This document shows positions 1 to 17,900 of a DNA stretch of 64,000 nt, piece after piece. Under the pieces are notes generated by a model. That model was not told the DNA's origin. It did not search any database and saw only the letters and a list, made by a program, of their open reading frames with translations. The DNA lies in assembly GCA_905178155.1 (NCBI GenBank), contig CAJINV010000002.1, positions 5,699,709 through 5,763,708 on the forward strand. The letters are read 5' to 3'. The number at the start of each line of letters is the position of its first letter. Position 1 is the stretch's first letter. A program made the position numbers and the translations under genes. The DNA comes from Amoebophrya sp. A120. Its lineage: Eukaryota > Sar > Dinophyceae > Syndiniales > Amoebophryaceae.

Positions 1-1610
1 ACCGACATCCATGCCTTTGCAGCCTGTGGGTAAGGTGCCGCCCCCCGGAGGTGCAGTCCTACCCAGTCCGCTCCCGCACGAGAAAGTATCAAAATACAGA
101 AAAAGCAGCAGCGCCTGCTCTCCCGCCCACGAGCCGGACCGAAACTTGATGTCATGTGCGGTTGTACACAACAAGGAAATTTTGTATACATGATCTCTGC
201 ACAGAAGTAGTACCTCCGAAAGACGACGTGATTTTTTCTGTCTCCCGAAGTTCGGACTCTAAAGCATTCAAATGTCGGTGCTTTTTTAGTAGAACTCGCC
301 CCGCACATCGCATCAAAGCGCGTAACCCTTCTGGTGGGTGTCAAGGGAGTGGGAAGTCATTTGTTATTTCGCTTTCATAAAGAGGTGCTCCCGCCCGCCC
401 GGGAGATGCGGATGGAGTCCGCGCGCCTGGGAGCAAAGCGCCGGCGCAAGCAAGGCCTGTTGCGCAAATTAAGCTGACACGGACTCCGCAACAGAAATCG
501 AGCGGGGGTTTGTGGAGATGGTTCCTCAATTTGTTCGGGTTGGCAGCGTAATTATGAACATGCTTGCAGCGTTCGTTGAACAGGTGCTGGGAGCATTGAT
601 GTAGAAAAGTTAAATTTCAGAGAGCCAGGTCAGTAAGTTGCTGGCGACCGATGATCGCTCGACGTTCTTTGATTCATACTAAATTATTTTTGCCATAAAA
701 TTACACATTTTCAAGCTCATGGTTACATTCTCAACTGAGTAACCAGTCTTGATCCGCATTTTTGTTTTCTGCACAGCAGTGTCGCGTACGAAATCAATTT
801 TTTCGTGCAGGAGTAGAACTAATACACCAGATTGTGATGTTGGAGAGACCGCTTTCCAGTTGACATCTGGGAGGTCCTGGAAGGCAATACAGCTACTCGG
901 CAGCATTTGATAATGAAGCGCTCATGGAGATGAATAAAGACATCACTGAGCCTGTCGAGTAGTAGTTACAGAAGAGAGCAAGAATCGAATCCATTGCCAC
1001 AGCCTGAAGGAATGAAAAATATCGTGCATGTATGATTTCAAAGCCCACCCTGCTGACCTGACGCGATTACCTCGAGAAGTGTGTGCGCATTGGTACAAAG
1101 CACCACGTAATTGTTGACAAGGTGTTCGAAAACCTTTCTTTCTCTCTCGAATTTCTCATCGTGACAAATTCTGGAATGGTGGATCATCTGCGAAATCACT
1201 TGAAACCGATGCAACTCAGCTACAGGCACACGAAGCCTATCCGGGAACGAAGACGATAATTCTGTAAAAGCGGCGGCTTGATGATGTTTTGACCGCGACG
1301 TGGCTGCGTGGTTTTCATTTCTTGAGCTCCTATCAGCACCATTCGCAGCCTACCTAAAGATCCTGCTTTACATTTGCCTCTGTTCATGCCCGCGCGCGAT
1401 TTTGAAGTACTGCAGCATCAACAAAGTATTAATTAGTTCTTCCGTTTATTGTTCCCCACCTCCCCAAAAAGCAGTCGCTTTGGCACGACCAGCAACTTTG
1501 CTTCCAAAAGGAAGCGATTGTTTCGATTTAGGAGCAGTAGGTTTCCAATTTAGAATCTTCGTTTAAATTTAAATCCGATAAGTGAAGAACACCTTCGTAG
1601 ATCTGAAAAG
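1..1610. other. 5' intergenic / upstream region of first HSP70
   Basis: No convincing gene is visible. The open frames are short, without recognisable domains, and none shows the G+C-rich third codon positions of the confirmed exons. The last 60 bases hold a possible heat-shock element, listed separately. Confidence 0.5.
1553..1560 (+). promoter_or_regulatory. candidate heat-shock element
   Basis: The core GAATCTTC has the inverted nGAAn geometry (GAA, two bases, TTC) bound by heat-shock factor. It lies about 50 bases before the HSP70 start codon. A similar core sits at the equivalent place before the second HSP70 copy. An eight-base match is weak evidence alone. Confidence 0.3.
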
Positions 1611-5719
<4,109 letters not shown>

Positions 5720-7144
5720 GGAGGTGAAATTCATGTCGGATTTGGATGCTCTCTTTGAAAACTTTTTCGTGTTTCATCAAGAGTAGACGGGTTTGATACC
5801 ACACTAGAAATTTTCATCTACAGTTCAATTTACGTCGACCCCATAGATATACTTCGGCTCATCTTCTCTCGGAAAATCTTTATTCAGTCTTCTTTTTCAC
5901 ACGTCCTTTCAGAAGTTTTTTTGCGTATTATGTGGCGAGTTGTACATAAGTCACATCATCTGCTTTGTTTTCATTCGCATCATTTCCCCGCGACTGGTGG
6001 TGATCCTTCGGATGGCAGGGCCGGTGAAGATGTGACACCCCGCTCTCCGCCGGACACAGGTCGATGTAAAAGTTTAATTTTCGATTTTGCCGACGCTCTA
6101 CATGGGAAGCAAACGCCGACCACACGATCTGGCGGTCGAGATTTAGAACTACGTTGCAGCTCCAGTTGCAAACAAGACCATGCGTTAAGACCCGCGACGG
6201 CGCTGTTGGATCTATACTTTCAAACAAGGATCAAATGAATACTTACTTCTGCGTTCTTCAGCAGGTCTTTAAAATGAAAAAATAATCTTCTTCCCCGCGT
6301 TTTGGTTTGTTTGCTACTTCTGGATCACGAACAAGGCAACAAGGTAGGATTGAGCAGGCGCAAGCACAGGCGGTTACGATTCTATGGTTACGTGTTGGTC
6401 GAAAAAATTTGGTACGTCTCATATACAAACTTTTCTCAGTATAGACAACTAAAATCAACCATCTTCCGCACTGAAACCCAAGTTCACGGAATTTCTAAAT
6501 CATTGTCTTGCACAAGATGAATCAGAAGCGAGTCGGCTGCCGGCTTGTTCACGTCTGAGAGAAACGCGTAGATCTGAATAGCTTTCGGTCCTTTTCCGCG
6601 AGAGAAGCGATTCACCATTCAGACGAGTCGGTTGAGTTTAGATGAAGGCCCACGCTTCGGATGGATTTGAAATGACGCGTTGGCAGGATCTTTAAATCTT
6701 GACTGATGTTTGTTTACCAAGGATCTAAATCGCAAAAGAGCAGGCTCACGCGCGAAAGACAGAGGTCTATGCAATTCTTTATGGATCTGGAAAAAACACG
6801 GAACACATTTCAACAACTTTCCACAGTCCTCAGAAAGTGCGAGATCCGTTCTCAAAAATCCTCAAGTCACCACAACATTCACTGATTTTTCTGATCTAAA
6901 GCCTGCGACTACCAATCCCAAATTGTTTTCACACGACATTTCCGATCTTCTTTTCACACCGAAATCTGATCTGTAAATCTGTTTTCCACTGCCTGCGACA
7001 TCACAAGTTTCTTAAAGCCTCGCTTTGAAAAAAACAGGAGTTTCGCGTACTCTTAGAAGATTCTTTGTGAAGAATCGCTTTCATTTGCCGAATTGCCTTT
7101 GCTCTGCCTCGTAGTCTACTTTTCAGAACACCAAAACCTACAAA
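5720..7144. other. intergenic region between HSP70 copies
   Basis: About 1.4 kb with no supportable gene, introner or RNA gene. Only short open frames without domain signatures are present. The region must hold the 3' end of copy 1 and the promoter of copy 2. Confidence 0.5.
7056..7063 (+). promoter_or_regulatory. candidate heat-shock element
   Basis: The core GAAGATTC (GAA, two bases, TTC) is followed by another GAAGAATC seven bases on. It lies about 80 bases before the HSP70 copy 2 start. This is supportive only because of the matching core before copy 1. Confidence 0.3.
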
Positions 7145-9985
7145 ATGTCCAAGTCTCTCGCCGTTGGTATCGATTTGGGTACGACGTACTCCTGCGTCGG
7201 CGTGATGAAGAACGACACTGTCGAAATCATCGCGAACGACCAGGGTAACCGTACCACCCCCTCCTACGTCGCCTTCACCGACACCGAGCGCCTGATCGGT
7301 GACGCCGCGAAGAACCAGTCCGCGCGCAACCCGGAGAACACCGTCTTCGACGCCAAGCGCCTGATCGGTCGTAAGTTCAACGACCCTATCGTGCAGTCGG
7401 ATATCAAGCTGTGGCCGTTCAAGGTTCTCGCTGGTTCCGGAGACAAGCCCATGATCGAGGTCACCTACCAGGCCGAGCAGAAGAAGTTCCACCCGGAAGA
7501 GATCTCCAGTATAAGATTTTTGCTCTGCTTTTGTGCAATTCAAGAAGAATGTGATTCTAAAAATTTGCGTCGAGCAGTGATGATTGTACTTACCACCGTG
7601 AGAAAAGAAGATATTGGGCTGCTAGTGACGTAGTTGTTGAGGACTTTTTTGTAAAATCTCTAGTAGACGAGCACAAACCTAAATGTAATATTCAGGTATG
7701 ATCCTGACGAAGATGAAGGAAACCGCCGAACAGTACCTGGGCACCACCGTCAATGACGCCGTCGTTACGGTTCCGGCCTACTTCAACGACTCCCAGCGTC
7801 AGGCCACCAAGGACGCCGGTAGCATTTGCGGTCTGAACGTGCTGCGTATCATCAACGAACCCACCGCCGCGGCCATCGCGTACGGTCTGGACAAGAAGGG
7901 CTGTGGCGAACAGAACGTGCTGATCTTCGATATGGGCGGCGGTAAATGCGACTTTTTGTTCTCTTCATGAGTGATAATTTTTTTTCTGTTGCAAGCAAAC
8001 AAACGCTGCCAAATCAATTGGAATGTGCGTCGTGTGCGTTTCTTGAGAGTAGAGAGCATCGAAGACAATAGCATCTACTAAACTGCTTCTACACAGGTAC
8101 CTTCGATGTGTCCCTGCTGACCATCGAGGATGGTATCTTCGAAGTGAAGGCCACCGCGGGTGATACCCACTTGGGTGGTGAGGATTTCGATAACCGCATC
8201 GTCGACTTCTGCGTCCAGGACTTCAAGCGTAAGAACCGTGGCAAGGACCTCACCGGAAACCAGCGGGCCCTGCGTCGTCTGCGCACCCAGTGCGAGCGCG
8301 CCAAGCGCACGTTGTCCTCCTCCACGCAGGCTACCATCGAAATCGACTCTCTCTTCGAGGGTATCGATTTCTCCTGCACCCTGTCTCGCGCCAGGTAGAG
8401 TGAATTAGTTGTGTGGTTCAGTATTTGATGCCGACTCATTATTCAGATTATGTTGTAAAGATTGGCTTCGTATATTGTATAACGCGTCGTCATGTTTTGG
8501 TCTACATGCGTAACAATGTCGCCGTCACTTCATCTAAAATTTGTAAACCAAATCTTCACGCACATGATTTAGGTTTGAGGAGTTGAACATGGACTACTTC
8601 CGTAACTCCATGGGACCGGTCGAGAAGGCCCTGCGTGATTCCGGCGTCGACAAGAAGAACGTCAACGAAATCGTGTTGGTCGGTGGTTCCACGCGTATCC
8701 CCAAGGTGCAGTCCATGTTGCAGGAATTCTTCAACGGAAAGGAGCCCAACCGCTCCATCAACCCGGATGAGGCCGTCGCATACGGTGCCGCCGTCCAGGC
8801 CGCGATCCTGACCAACCAGGGAGGTTCCTCCACGACAGACATCCTGTTGTTGGATGTCGCTCCGCTGTCCATGGGTCTCGAGACCGCCGGAGGTAACTTT
8901 AGATTTTCCGCTTGTGTGTGATTATTGATGTCCGCATTGAAGATGCTGCGCCTGAGTACTATCAAGCAAAATTATGCACTTTCAGGGCGTATTTTTCTAG
9001 AGGTAACCGTTATTGATCTGCAGTGTAAATTGGGAATGCTCCGGAATCTCAATTTGATTTCCTTATTGTGCTGTCCTGCACAGGTGTGATGACCAAGCTG
9101 ATCGAGCGTAACACGACCATCCCGACCAAGAAGAACCAGACCTTCACTACCTACGCTGACAACCAGCCGGGTGTGCTGATCCAGGTGTTCGAGGGTGAGC
9201 GTGCCATGACGAAGGACAACAACTTGCTCGGTAAGTTCCACCTGGACGGTATTCCGGGTGCCCCGCGTGGTGTGCCGCAGATCGAGGTCACGTTTGACGT
9301 GGATGCCAACGGTATTTTGAACGTGTCCGCACAGGACAAGGCCTCCGGCAAGTCCAACCAGATCACGATCACCAACGAGAAGGGCCGCCTGTCCCAGGCC
9401 GACATTGACCGCATGGTCAGCGAGGCCGAAAAGTACAAGTCGGAGGATGAGGCCAACAAGGTCAAGATCGAGGCCAAGAACGGCCTGGAGAACTACTGCT
9501 TCAACATGCGCAACTCTCTGGACGACCCGAACTTGAAGGAGAAATTCGAGGGAGACGATAAGGACAAGATTGAGGCCGCCGTCAAGGAGGCCCTCGACTG
9601 GTTGGACCGCAACCAGATGGCCGAGAAGGTATTTGTGCTTTAGATGCAGGAGCTTCTTTTGGGTCAGTTTTTCTTGTTTTCGCATGGCATCTTCTCGGAT
9701 GGCATATAATTACCTGTGTGCAGGATTTTTCATCCCAGCTGTTGGCATGCCAGAGTAAGACCATCATGCATTTACATTTTCACCCTTTAAAAACCTAAAA
9801 AACAGGACGAGTTCGAGGCAAAGCAGAAGGAGGTCGAGGCTGTTGCCAACCCGATCATGATGAAGGTCTACCAGGCTGCCGGCGGCGCTGGCGGTGCCGG
9901 TGGCATGCCGGACATGGGTGCTGGTGGCGGCATGCCGGACATGTCCGCTGGCGGTGCGGGCCCGACCGTCGAGGAGGTCGATTAA
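7145..9985 (+). CDS. HSP70: cytosolic HSP70 chaperone, copy 2 (6 exons)
   Basis: Exons: 7145-7508, 7696-7941, 8097-8394, 8573-8892, 9084-9628, 9806-9985; total 1953 nt, 650 residues. The first five exons have exactly the lengths of those in copy 1, with introns at identical codon positions and all GT-AG. The same signatures are present: [52 protein letters not shown], and a GGMP-like tail ending EEVD. Intron 1 still aligns with copy 1 at both ends, including an identical run before the acceptor, so the duplication is fairly recent or the copies undergo conversion. Intron 2 here is only 155 nt and has none of the repeats found in copy 1. Confidence 0.97.
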
Positions 9986-11997
9986 GCGAATAGTGAAAAT
10001 GGAAAATAACCTGGAGTTTTGATTCGACATCACGGTGTATTTTGAAACGAAAATAACCGGAAGAACGGACCACTACTGCCCAGGAGAGGACCACAGGAAC
10101 TTTGGACAACCGACAATCTATCTGTTTGGAAGTTGGACGAAGTTGATGTGCTACAATCGGCAAGGAAGTAGGTAATTAAAAGGCAAAAGAATCTGAGGCA
10201 AGAAAATAATTCGGATAATTTAGTCACCCATTACGACTGCGCAAAAACCAACACGAGAATTTTTCGAATAAAGAGGCTACACGTGAAACGCAATTTGTAT
10301 TGGTATGTACCTATTAGATCGGAATTTCCACCCGTTTCTGTTGTGGAGCTTTGCTGTTCTCCGATACGGCGCTGCGCTATCGAGGGTCGCTGCTGTTGCG
10401 GAACTAAAGAACCGATCGCGACGACATGTGGTGCCACCTGCGGAAAAATCGTTGGACAGACCAAGCGCAGTGAGATTTTTGAATTCTCGAAGCGTTTGAA
10501 ACTGGAACGAGCAGGCGGTATAACTACAGGGTTCGCGTTCCGCACAGCGACGAAGAGTAAGTGACCGCTCGATGGCAGTGAAGCAGTGCCCGGAAGAACC
10601 GAATGACTCGATGATTTAAACTAGCGGAATCCCGAGTCGATGCATTGAAATAATTTATGATTTTTACGTGCTTGAAAGGCGAAGAAACCCCCTCGATTAC
10701 GTGCTAAAGACAAGGAATTCTAGACCACCGAAGAAAAATGAAGTAGTACTAGCATACGCTGCAAATGAAATGAACGCAAAAAATTTGGAAAAGACGCTTG
10801 TTTTTGTGCAGATTTCAAGAGATCACTATGCTATGTTTCGATCTATGGTACCCGTGTATAACCGCATGTCGATAGAGCGCGACAATCTCCAGGATTAGTT
10901 GCGGCTTTCTCGGTGTGTGATATATCAACAACCTTACATCAAGCAGTCTATAGTGATTTTGTAGGAAAAATGCATCAAGAAAATCCGCAATCACACGAGA
11001 AAAAAAAGCATCTTATCACAAAGGGAAATCCATCGAGTTCTATTTTGGAAAGAAAAAACATGCGCTAGTACTGTTTACAAACGTACCCTTTTCTTAATCC
11101 GCATAGTTCCATATGTGTTTAGAACAAGGTCTGTACCTTTCCACAGCGAACGATTATGTTTTTTTGAATAGTGATTCACACCCCTTCAAAATCCGCACAG
11201 GAGATGAATTTGAGGCGATTGTGCACATGGAAACTTGGTTTCCACAGCATGAATTTCTCCTCAGATTCGCATCCTCCAGAAACCTTTCACACCTGTCTTT
11301 GCAAAATCGTGAGCTCTTCGCCCAGAAACTGTCTGAAAAAACTTTAGGCAGATCCCTACTCTTAGGTATACAGTCTTAATATTTCAGATTCAAACAAAAA
11401 CGGTAACGCCCGCGCTAGGCTGTGTTTTGTCGGAGAGGAATCCGCACGTGTGTGACTGTTCGACTTTTCCTTTGCTTTTCCAGGCCGTTCATCTTCGAAC
11501 GCACTACATTGCGTTTTCTTTCATTTTTGTGAAAGCAAAGAAGATCTTTGGTTTTTCTTCGCTCTTCGTTGGTCCAGATCTACCTTCTTTTTCATCTGGA
11601 GTGTGTGTGTGTGTGCCTGATGAGGTGATCCGTGCGTTTGCTGGATGGCGATCCGCTTTGTGCTTTTTGGAAGATCTCCTAATTACAAAGCGGGCACTAC
11701 TTTCTATTTGGCCCGCTCAGGGTCAATTACCTGAATCCAACTGAAAAACAATGATCCCGATCATGGTGGTGGATATTTGCGTTTTTCATCACCACTACAA
11801 GCCTCGACTACAAATCTTGCATTTGTTTCGAGCGGTTTGCAAAAGCAAAAAGACGTGCCAGCTCTGGTCCAACAGAAAAAGCAGAAACAGCACGTTTTGA
11901 CAGAAAATCGTAACAAGTAAGCAGCGATCGCTTTAGTTTCTGAATCTGTAGCGATCGGTCATTTTCTCCTGCCCAAAATCTTGATCTTCTATCCATC
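9986..11997. other. intergenic region
   Basis: About 2.0 kb. Several open frames of 60-105 codons exist (for example near 10283, 11113 and 11427), but none has a recognisable domain or splice context. I see no introner or repeat here. Confidence 0.45.
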
Positions 11998-14900
11998 ATG
12001 AAGCGCCTGCTAGTCCAGCAAGGCCGGAATGCGACCGGTACTGGTGGCTCCGGAAACTGCCGACGAGCCCCGGGGCAGGCGGTGACGCAACGATCGTGTA
12101 AAAATTTTTCAACCAACGCCGCCGCCGTAGCGGAAGTTCATGCAGAAGCATCAACTGTGACTGCGAGCAGTAGTGTCCTAGGGAACACGACCACCAGTAG
12201 TGGTTGTACTAGCAACAACAGCGTGACTCTCCCCTCCGGAAAAGTCATCAACGTCCCGAGGAAGATTCCGCAGCCGACGCAGAACCCAAACGTGAAAGCC
12301 TCCGCGGCGTCGCTGAAGCAAAAAGTGGCGGAAAACGCAAAGCAGGCGCTACAGCAGAAGGTAGCGCAGCGGTATGCGATCGGGGACACGGGAATGGCCA
12401 CGGTGCTGGAGAAGCAAGTGGTGCAGGAACAAGGCCGTGGATCACCTGGTGGCCAGGTGGAAAGTTGTATACACGCTGAAGCAGGAGGAGCCGCGCTTGG
12501 AGGTGCAGCTGAAATAAATCGAAATGTTCGTGAAGATGGTAAAATAAACACGACGACCTCCACAGCGTCCGCGAGTGCCGTGGAGAAGACAGTGGAAGAG
12601 TTGGAAGCTGAGCAGAAGTACAAGGAGACCGCGATGAAAATGCGCAGAATCAAGTCGCTGTTTTCCCAGCTGAATCAAGCGGCCAATGCGGGCAAGATGA
12701 CGCAAATCGAAGCTTTGCTAACCGAGTTGGAGAACACAGACGCGATTGCGGAACGAGTCCAGATGTACAACATTGCTCTCAAGGGGGTCAGCAAGGCGTT
12801 TTCAATGTCGTCAAGGAACCAGAACTCCGGAGATCGACGTGGTAACTATGTATCGTCAGCGGACCAGGATTACAACAGCACTCAACTGGTGCAACAAGCG
12901 GAGAATCTGTTCCAGCGGCTGCTGCAAAACGGCGAGACACCCAGTTCGTACACCTACTCCGCATTAATTCAGTGCTGCATCGAGGCCAATCGTTACGATT
13001 TGGCTGAGAAGTGGTTCGAGGAATATCGGAAAAATTTGGAGATTTTTGGAAGTGGAAATAATCCACCCAGTGAAAATGCACCTGCGAAGGGAAATGACGG
13101 GCGGGAGGTGAAAAGCAGCGAAAGCGGGGCAGAAAGGGGTGGCAGTGCAGCGGAGGGTGGTGCTGCAACTTCGGGTACTTACGCATGAGAGACTTTTGTT
13201 CGATGAGGGGTCATTGTTAATAATCTAGATTCTCTCTTGCTTGCAGGACAAAGCTACGTCGTAACAAACTGTGTGGACTTGTTGATGCGAAGGGCGCAAC
13301 ATCAATTTTACAGACGCTACAACTACTACATCCCCGGCCCAAGACATTGATGATCACGAAGTGATTTACAGTTCCATGATGAATGCCGCGTTCATATTGT
13401 ATTTAAAAACGTCCCCACCCCATAGTTGCAATGCAAATCTGCATGCTGAAAATGTTTCTCATGGGGAGCCCCATGAGAAGCGGTTTCTAGTCGTGTTTTG
13501 GAATTTGTCATGCTCCAGTCAGCATGATATACTAGATCTGTGATGCTGCTGAACTACCTCAAACAGCACTACACTACGAGTGCAAATTTGTCATGCAAAA
13601 CAGCCAAAACTTGTGGACTTGTCTAGCCGATTCCCCATCTTGACTATGGTGTGGGCACGTTTTTACATAGGATAGTTCAAAGCGCACAAGTCACTGGAGG
13701 CGGAAAAATACTTCCGGCTGCTCACGGAGGACTGCGACATTCGGCCGAGCCTGGTGTATCCTGTGCAAAAGTATCGTACTCGTATTGCAATCATGCATTA
13801 CAAATCCTTTTGCTAAGGTAAATCTGCATTACAAATTTTATTATTATTTCTCATGCTGAGAAAATTTGTAATGCATTTATACGAGTACGATACTTTTGCA
13901 GTTCATATGGTGTCTTACGGAACGATGCTCTACGGGTTCGCGCGCAGGTGCGACAATTGGGGCAAGGCCATGGAATACTTGGACTTGGTATAATGAAAGG
14001 TTATACCATTATACGACGATAGTTTTTTTGATTTTTTTTTTCTGCAGAGTATCAAAGAAGGGAGAAGCCCTCCGTGCAATGGAAGGGGCGGCGCGCTCGG
14101 TGGGTGTCCAGAGGTCGTGTGCATCTTCTTCCGTAGGATTCGAAAATTTGAAGCCTAGGTTTGTGAACAAAAAAAATTCCAGATGCAATCCCAGAACATC
14201 CAGCCGAATGCGGTAATCTACACGTCCCTGATTTCCTACTGTGCGAAGCGAAACGATTGGCAGAACGCGGAAAAGTGGATGGAAGAGATGTGCGAGAAAA
14301 ATGTCCTGCCTGACATATGCATTGTAAATGTGTCTGGGTGTGGAAACTTGTGATGCAAATCTCTGAAGAACGCTGGGCGCACCGTAATGCGCAGCCAAGC
14401 ATGACAAGTTTTTCAGCTGCTATGTGTTTCGTACTCCGCATGACAAGCTGCGTTTTCGCATGACAGGTAAGAGGAGCTTATCGTGGCTATGCATCACAGA
14501 TTTACGAGTCATGCCCGACAAGCATGACAAACCTTCCAGACGTAGATACATGTGCATTTGATATGACAGCTGGGCGTACAACGCGTTACTCACCGTTTTG
14601 ATCCGGCACGAGCAAACGGACCGGGCTATCAAAAGGAAAAATCCCCCCTCCCCATACTGAAAAGGTATACTTTTGGAAATTTGTGATGCTGATTTGTGGC
14701 CACAAATCGCGTCTGTCTTGCAAGAAGGCAACTCCGCAGGCTTCGCCGCATTATGCAGGCGCTTTGTCATGCTGTTGGGCCTACAGTGCGGATTTTTTCC
14801 ATGCTAAGAGCCTAGGCCAAAACCTCTCTCCTCACACTTAGCATGGGCCTGCAGTGCTTTCCAGCAAGACAGCGCGGATTTGTGTACACAGACCCAGCAT

Positions 14901-17900
14901 CAGAAATCTCGTTTTGATATGGGGCGGTGGAATTTTTCCTTTCGATGCGGGCGCTGTTTTATTTGGACAAGGCGCTCACCGGGGAGCACAAGAAGCACGT
15001 GAAGAAGAAGGAGCTCCGAATCGACGGATTATTGCGGCTGGTGTGCAGCAACGCTGCGGGCGAGGCGGCGTCGGTGGAGAATTACCCCGTGGAGACGATT
15101 GAAAAAGTCTTCGACGCGGTGTTGCACGCCCAGCACCCGATCGAGGTGATCTCCTTCAATTTAGCGATCGCCGCGATGTGGGCCCGGAACGCGGAGGAGA
15201 AGGCGATGTTTTATTTCGAGAAATTGAAGAACTGGAACCTCAAGTCCGGGTCCGCCAGACAGCTGGAGCCGACGACGTATTTTTTGTTACGATTTTTTCG
15301 GCTTTATGTTCTGATTTTGTACAATTTTAATTATCGCATCTCCTCACTTAGAAGCAAGGACACATGCATGCGCCAGGAATTTTGTTTGTCCTTTTCGGGA
15401 TGAATAAAAAAAAGGTGGCTCAAATTTTTTCCATCAAGCATGATATCATTTCCAAACAGCTACACCCACTTCGCGATGATGCGTGGGGCGCAGAGCCAGA
15501 TGAAGGGGGAGTTCGCGATCAACTACTACGAGAAATACGTGAAGGAAAGTGAAAAAGACTGCTCGAAGCTGGAGAACCTCTACCTCCGGCTCTTGCTGGA
15601 ATCGGAAAAGGAATCGGATCAGGAGAAAGCGCAAAAACACCGAAAATCGATGGAAGACCGGATGATTGAATTTGACAACCTGAGCAAGCGGGCGCTCGGA
15701 GTTATCCTGAGTAAAAACGTCACCACCCCAGAGTTGTCATGCAGATTTCCAGCCACAGGAAGATTTGTCATGCGCATCTCCATGAGAGGCATTTCCAGTC
15801 GTGTTTTGGACTTTGTAATTCCCTAAACTGGGTGAGTAGGTGGATTTGCGTTGCGGCTGTATCATGCTTGACTCCCAAAACTTCTCGACTTGTGTTGCGA
15901 GATCCCCAGCTTGACTCTGGGGTGGGGACGTTTTTGCTCAGGATAAGAGTGGAAAAGTACTCTCAATCGCTGTTTTTTCTTGGCATGCTTGTTTATTTTG
16001 TGCATCGACAGTTTAAGTTTTGCTTTTGCCTTTGATGCTATGCAGGATGTGAGAATGATCCTCTAGGTCGGAATAAGATTCATCAAATCCAGCAAGAAAA
16101 ACATCAAGATCCCAACCGGCGAAAAAGAGTTCTTCACGTCATTCCAGTTACTTATTTCACTTTCTGCAATGCTTTAGTCAGCAGGGAAACTACTTCACTC
16201 ATAGTTTCGCTGTGTTACGACATTGCTACACTAAACCGATCACACCGCAGTCACCTTCTTGAAGACCTCCTAGTCACTTTGCGTTTTGGTTTTCATTTCG
16301 CGCCGACTTGGTCTTCCGATTGCATCGTGATCTCTCACTTCGCTTCTGAGAGTTGAAGGCTACTTTTGATGAACTGCTTTAGCGGATGATATTCTTCACA
16401 GATATAATCTGTTGGTAGTTCTTTTTTGTAGTGGTCTTCTTAGTTTTGCGAAGGACAATTTATTTTTCGGGTCCTCACGCTCGCATCGAGATCGATCAAC
16501 ATCGTGATTTGCAGCCTCGGGGTTGTACGATAAAAAATCGAAAACGATAGTATAGCCGATCAAGAGCAAAAAGATATTTAATTTGACGTTGTTTATTGAC
16601 TAACAGGGAGTCTGTTGTCCAGCAAACCACTTCGGACGATGGAACGACCTATCCTGAGTAGAAACGTCCCCACACCAGAGTCAAGATGCGAGATCTGCTA
16701 TACAAATCCACCAGCTTTGGTTGTTTCGCATGGCAAGTTTGTCTTCATAGTGTGATCCTGTTTAGCTAGTTCAGAAGCATCAAAGATCCAGCGCATCGTG
16801 CTGATTCTTGCGTCACAAGTTGCCAAATACGGATAGAAAATGCTTCTCAGTGGGCTCCGCATGAGAAACGTTTTTGGCATGCAATTTTGCATGACAGCTC
16901 TGGGGTGGGGACGTTTTTATTGAGAATACGACCACGACGCAATTCATCGACGAGGGCACGGTGAAGAACTCGCAGATTTTATCCTGTGTAAAAGCTTTTC
17001 CACCCCAGAGTCAAGTTCGTTGGGAACTCTGCAACACAAATCCAGAAGGTTTGGGAGTCACGCATGGCAAGTTGCAGTTTAGCAAAGGATGAAGCCGCAT
17101 AGGATGAAGCCGCATAGCAAATCCATCTCCTCATCCTGTTTACAGCATTAGAAGTTCCCAAACACGACTGGAAATGCCTTTCATGGGGATGCGCATTACA
17201 AACGCTTCTGGAATTGCAAATCTGCATGGCAACAAATCTGGGGTGGGGACGCTTTACAAACGATAGATTTTCACGAACACGGTGGTGAATTCGCGGCAGA
17301 AAGTTTTGAACAAGGCGAAAGAGAATAGTGGCGGCAGCATATCATATGTAAAAACGTCCCCACCCCATAGTCTTAGTCAAGTTGCGAAATCTGCAAGACA
17401 AATCAACGAGCTTTGCCTGTCACGCATGACAAGTTTGGCCGCGCAGTGTAGTCGTGTTTCGCCAGTTGTGAATCAGCATCACAAATCTATAGCATCTGGT
17501 GCTGATCTGAGCGTCACAAATTCCAAAACACGCCTAGCGAATGCGTCTCATCATGGAGCTCCGCATGGGACACATTTTAAGCATGCAGATTTGCATGACA
17601 AGTATCAGGTTGGGATGTTTTTACACAGGATACAGCAACGGCATCGTGTTCGGGAGCAACAAGGTTGTGGACTGGGAGGCGACAGTAAACAACAGTAGTA
17701 CAACATCAAATGACGAGAGTGGTGCAGCAGCTGGGAGTGACACTGAGACTAGTACTTCTTCGGCGGAGCAGTCTTCGTCAACTATCGTTTTCAAGAACGT
17801 GAACACCGGAGTGACCACGACCGAGCAGCCGGCGTTTGGCTGGGTGAAGGTGATGGATAGTCGATACGGGGAGGATCCGTACTACTGGGACGTGCAGAGT

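Noticed and set aside
8972-9685. 237-codon open frame antisense to HSP70
   Set aside because: Exact mirror of the HSP70 exon 5 codon pattern. Antisense frames of this kind are a known by-product of strongly biased codon use.
13247-13313. alternative acceptor for PPR intron 1 at the TTGCAG near 13247
   Set aside because: It keeps a frame only to a stop after about 35 codons. The acceptor at 13313 leads directly into a PPR helix (VIYSSMMNAAF).
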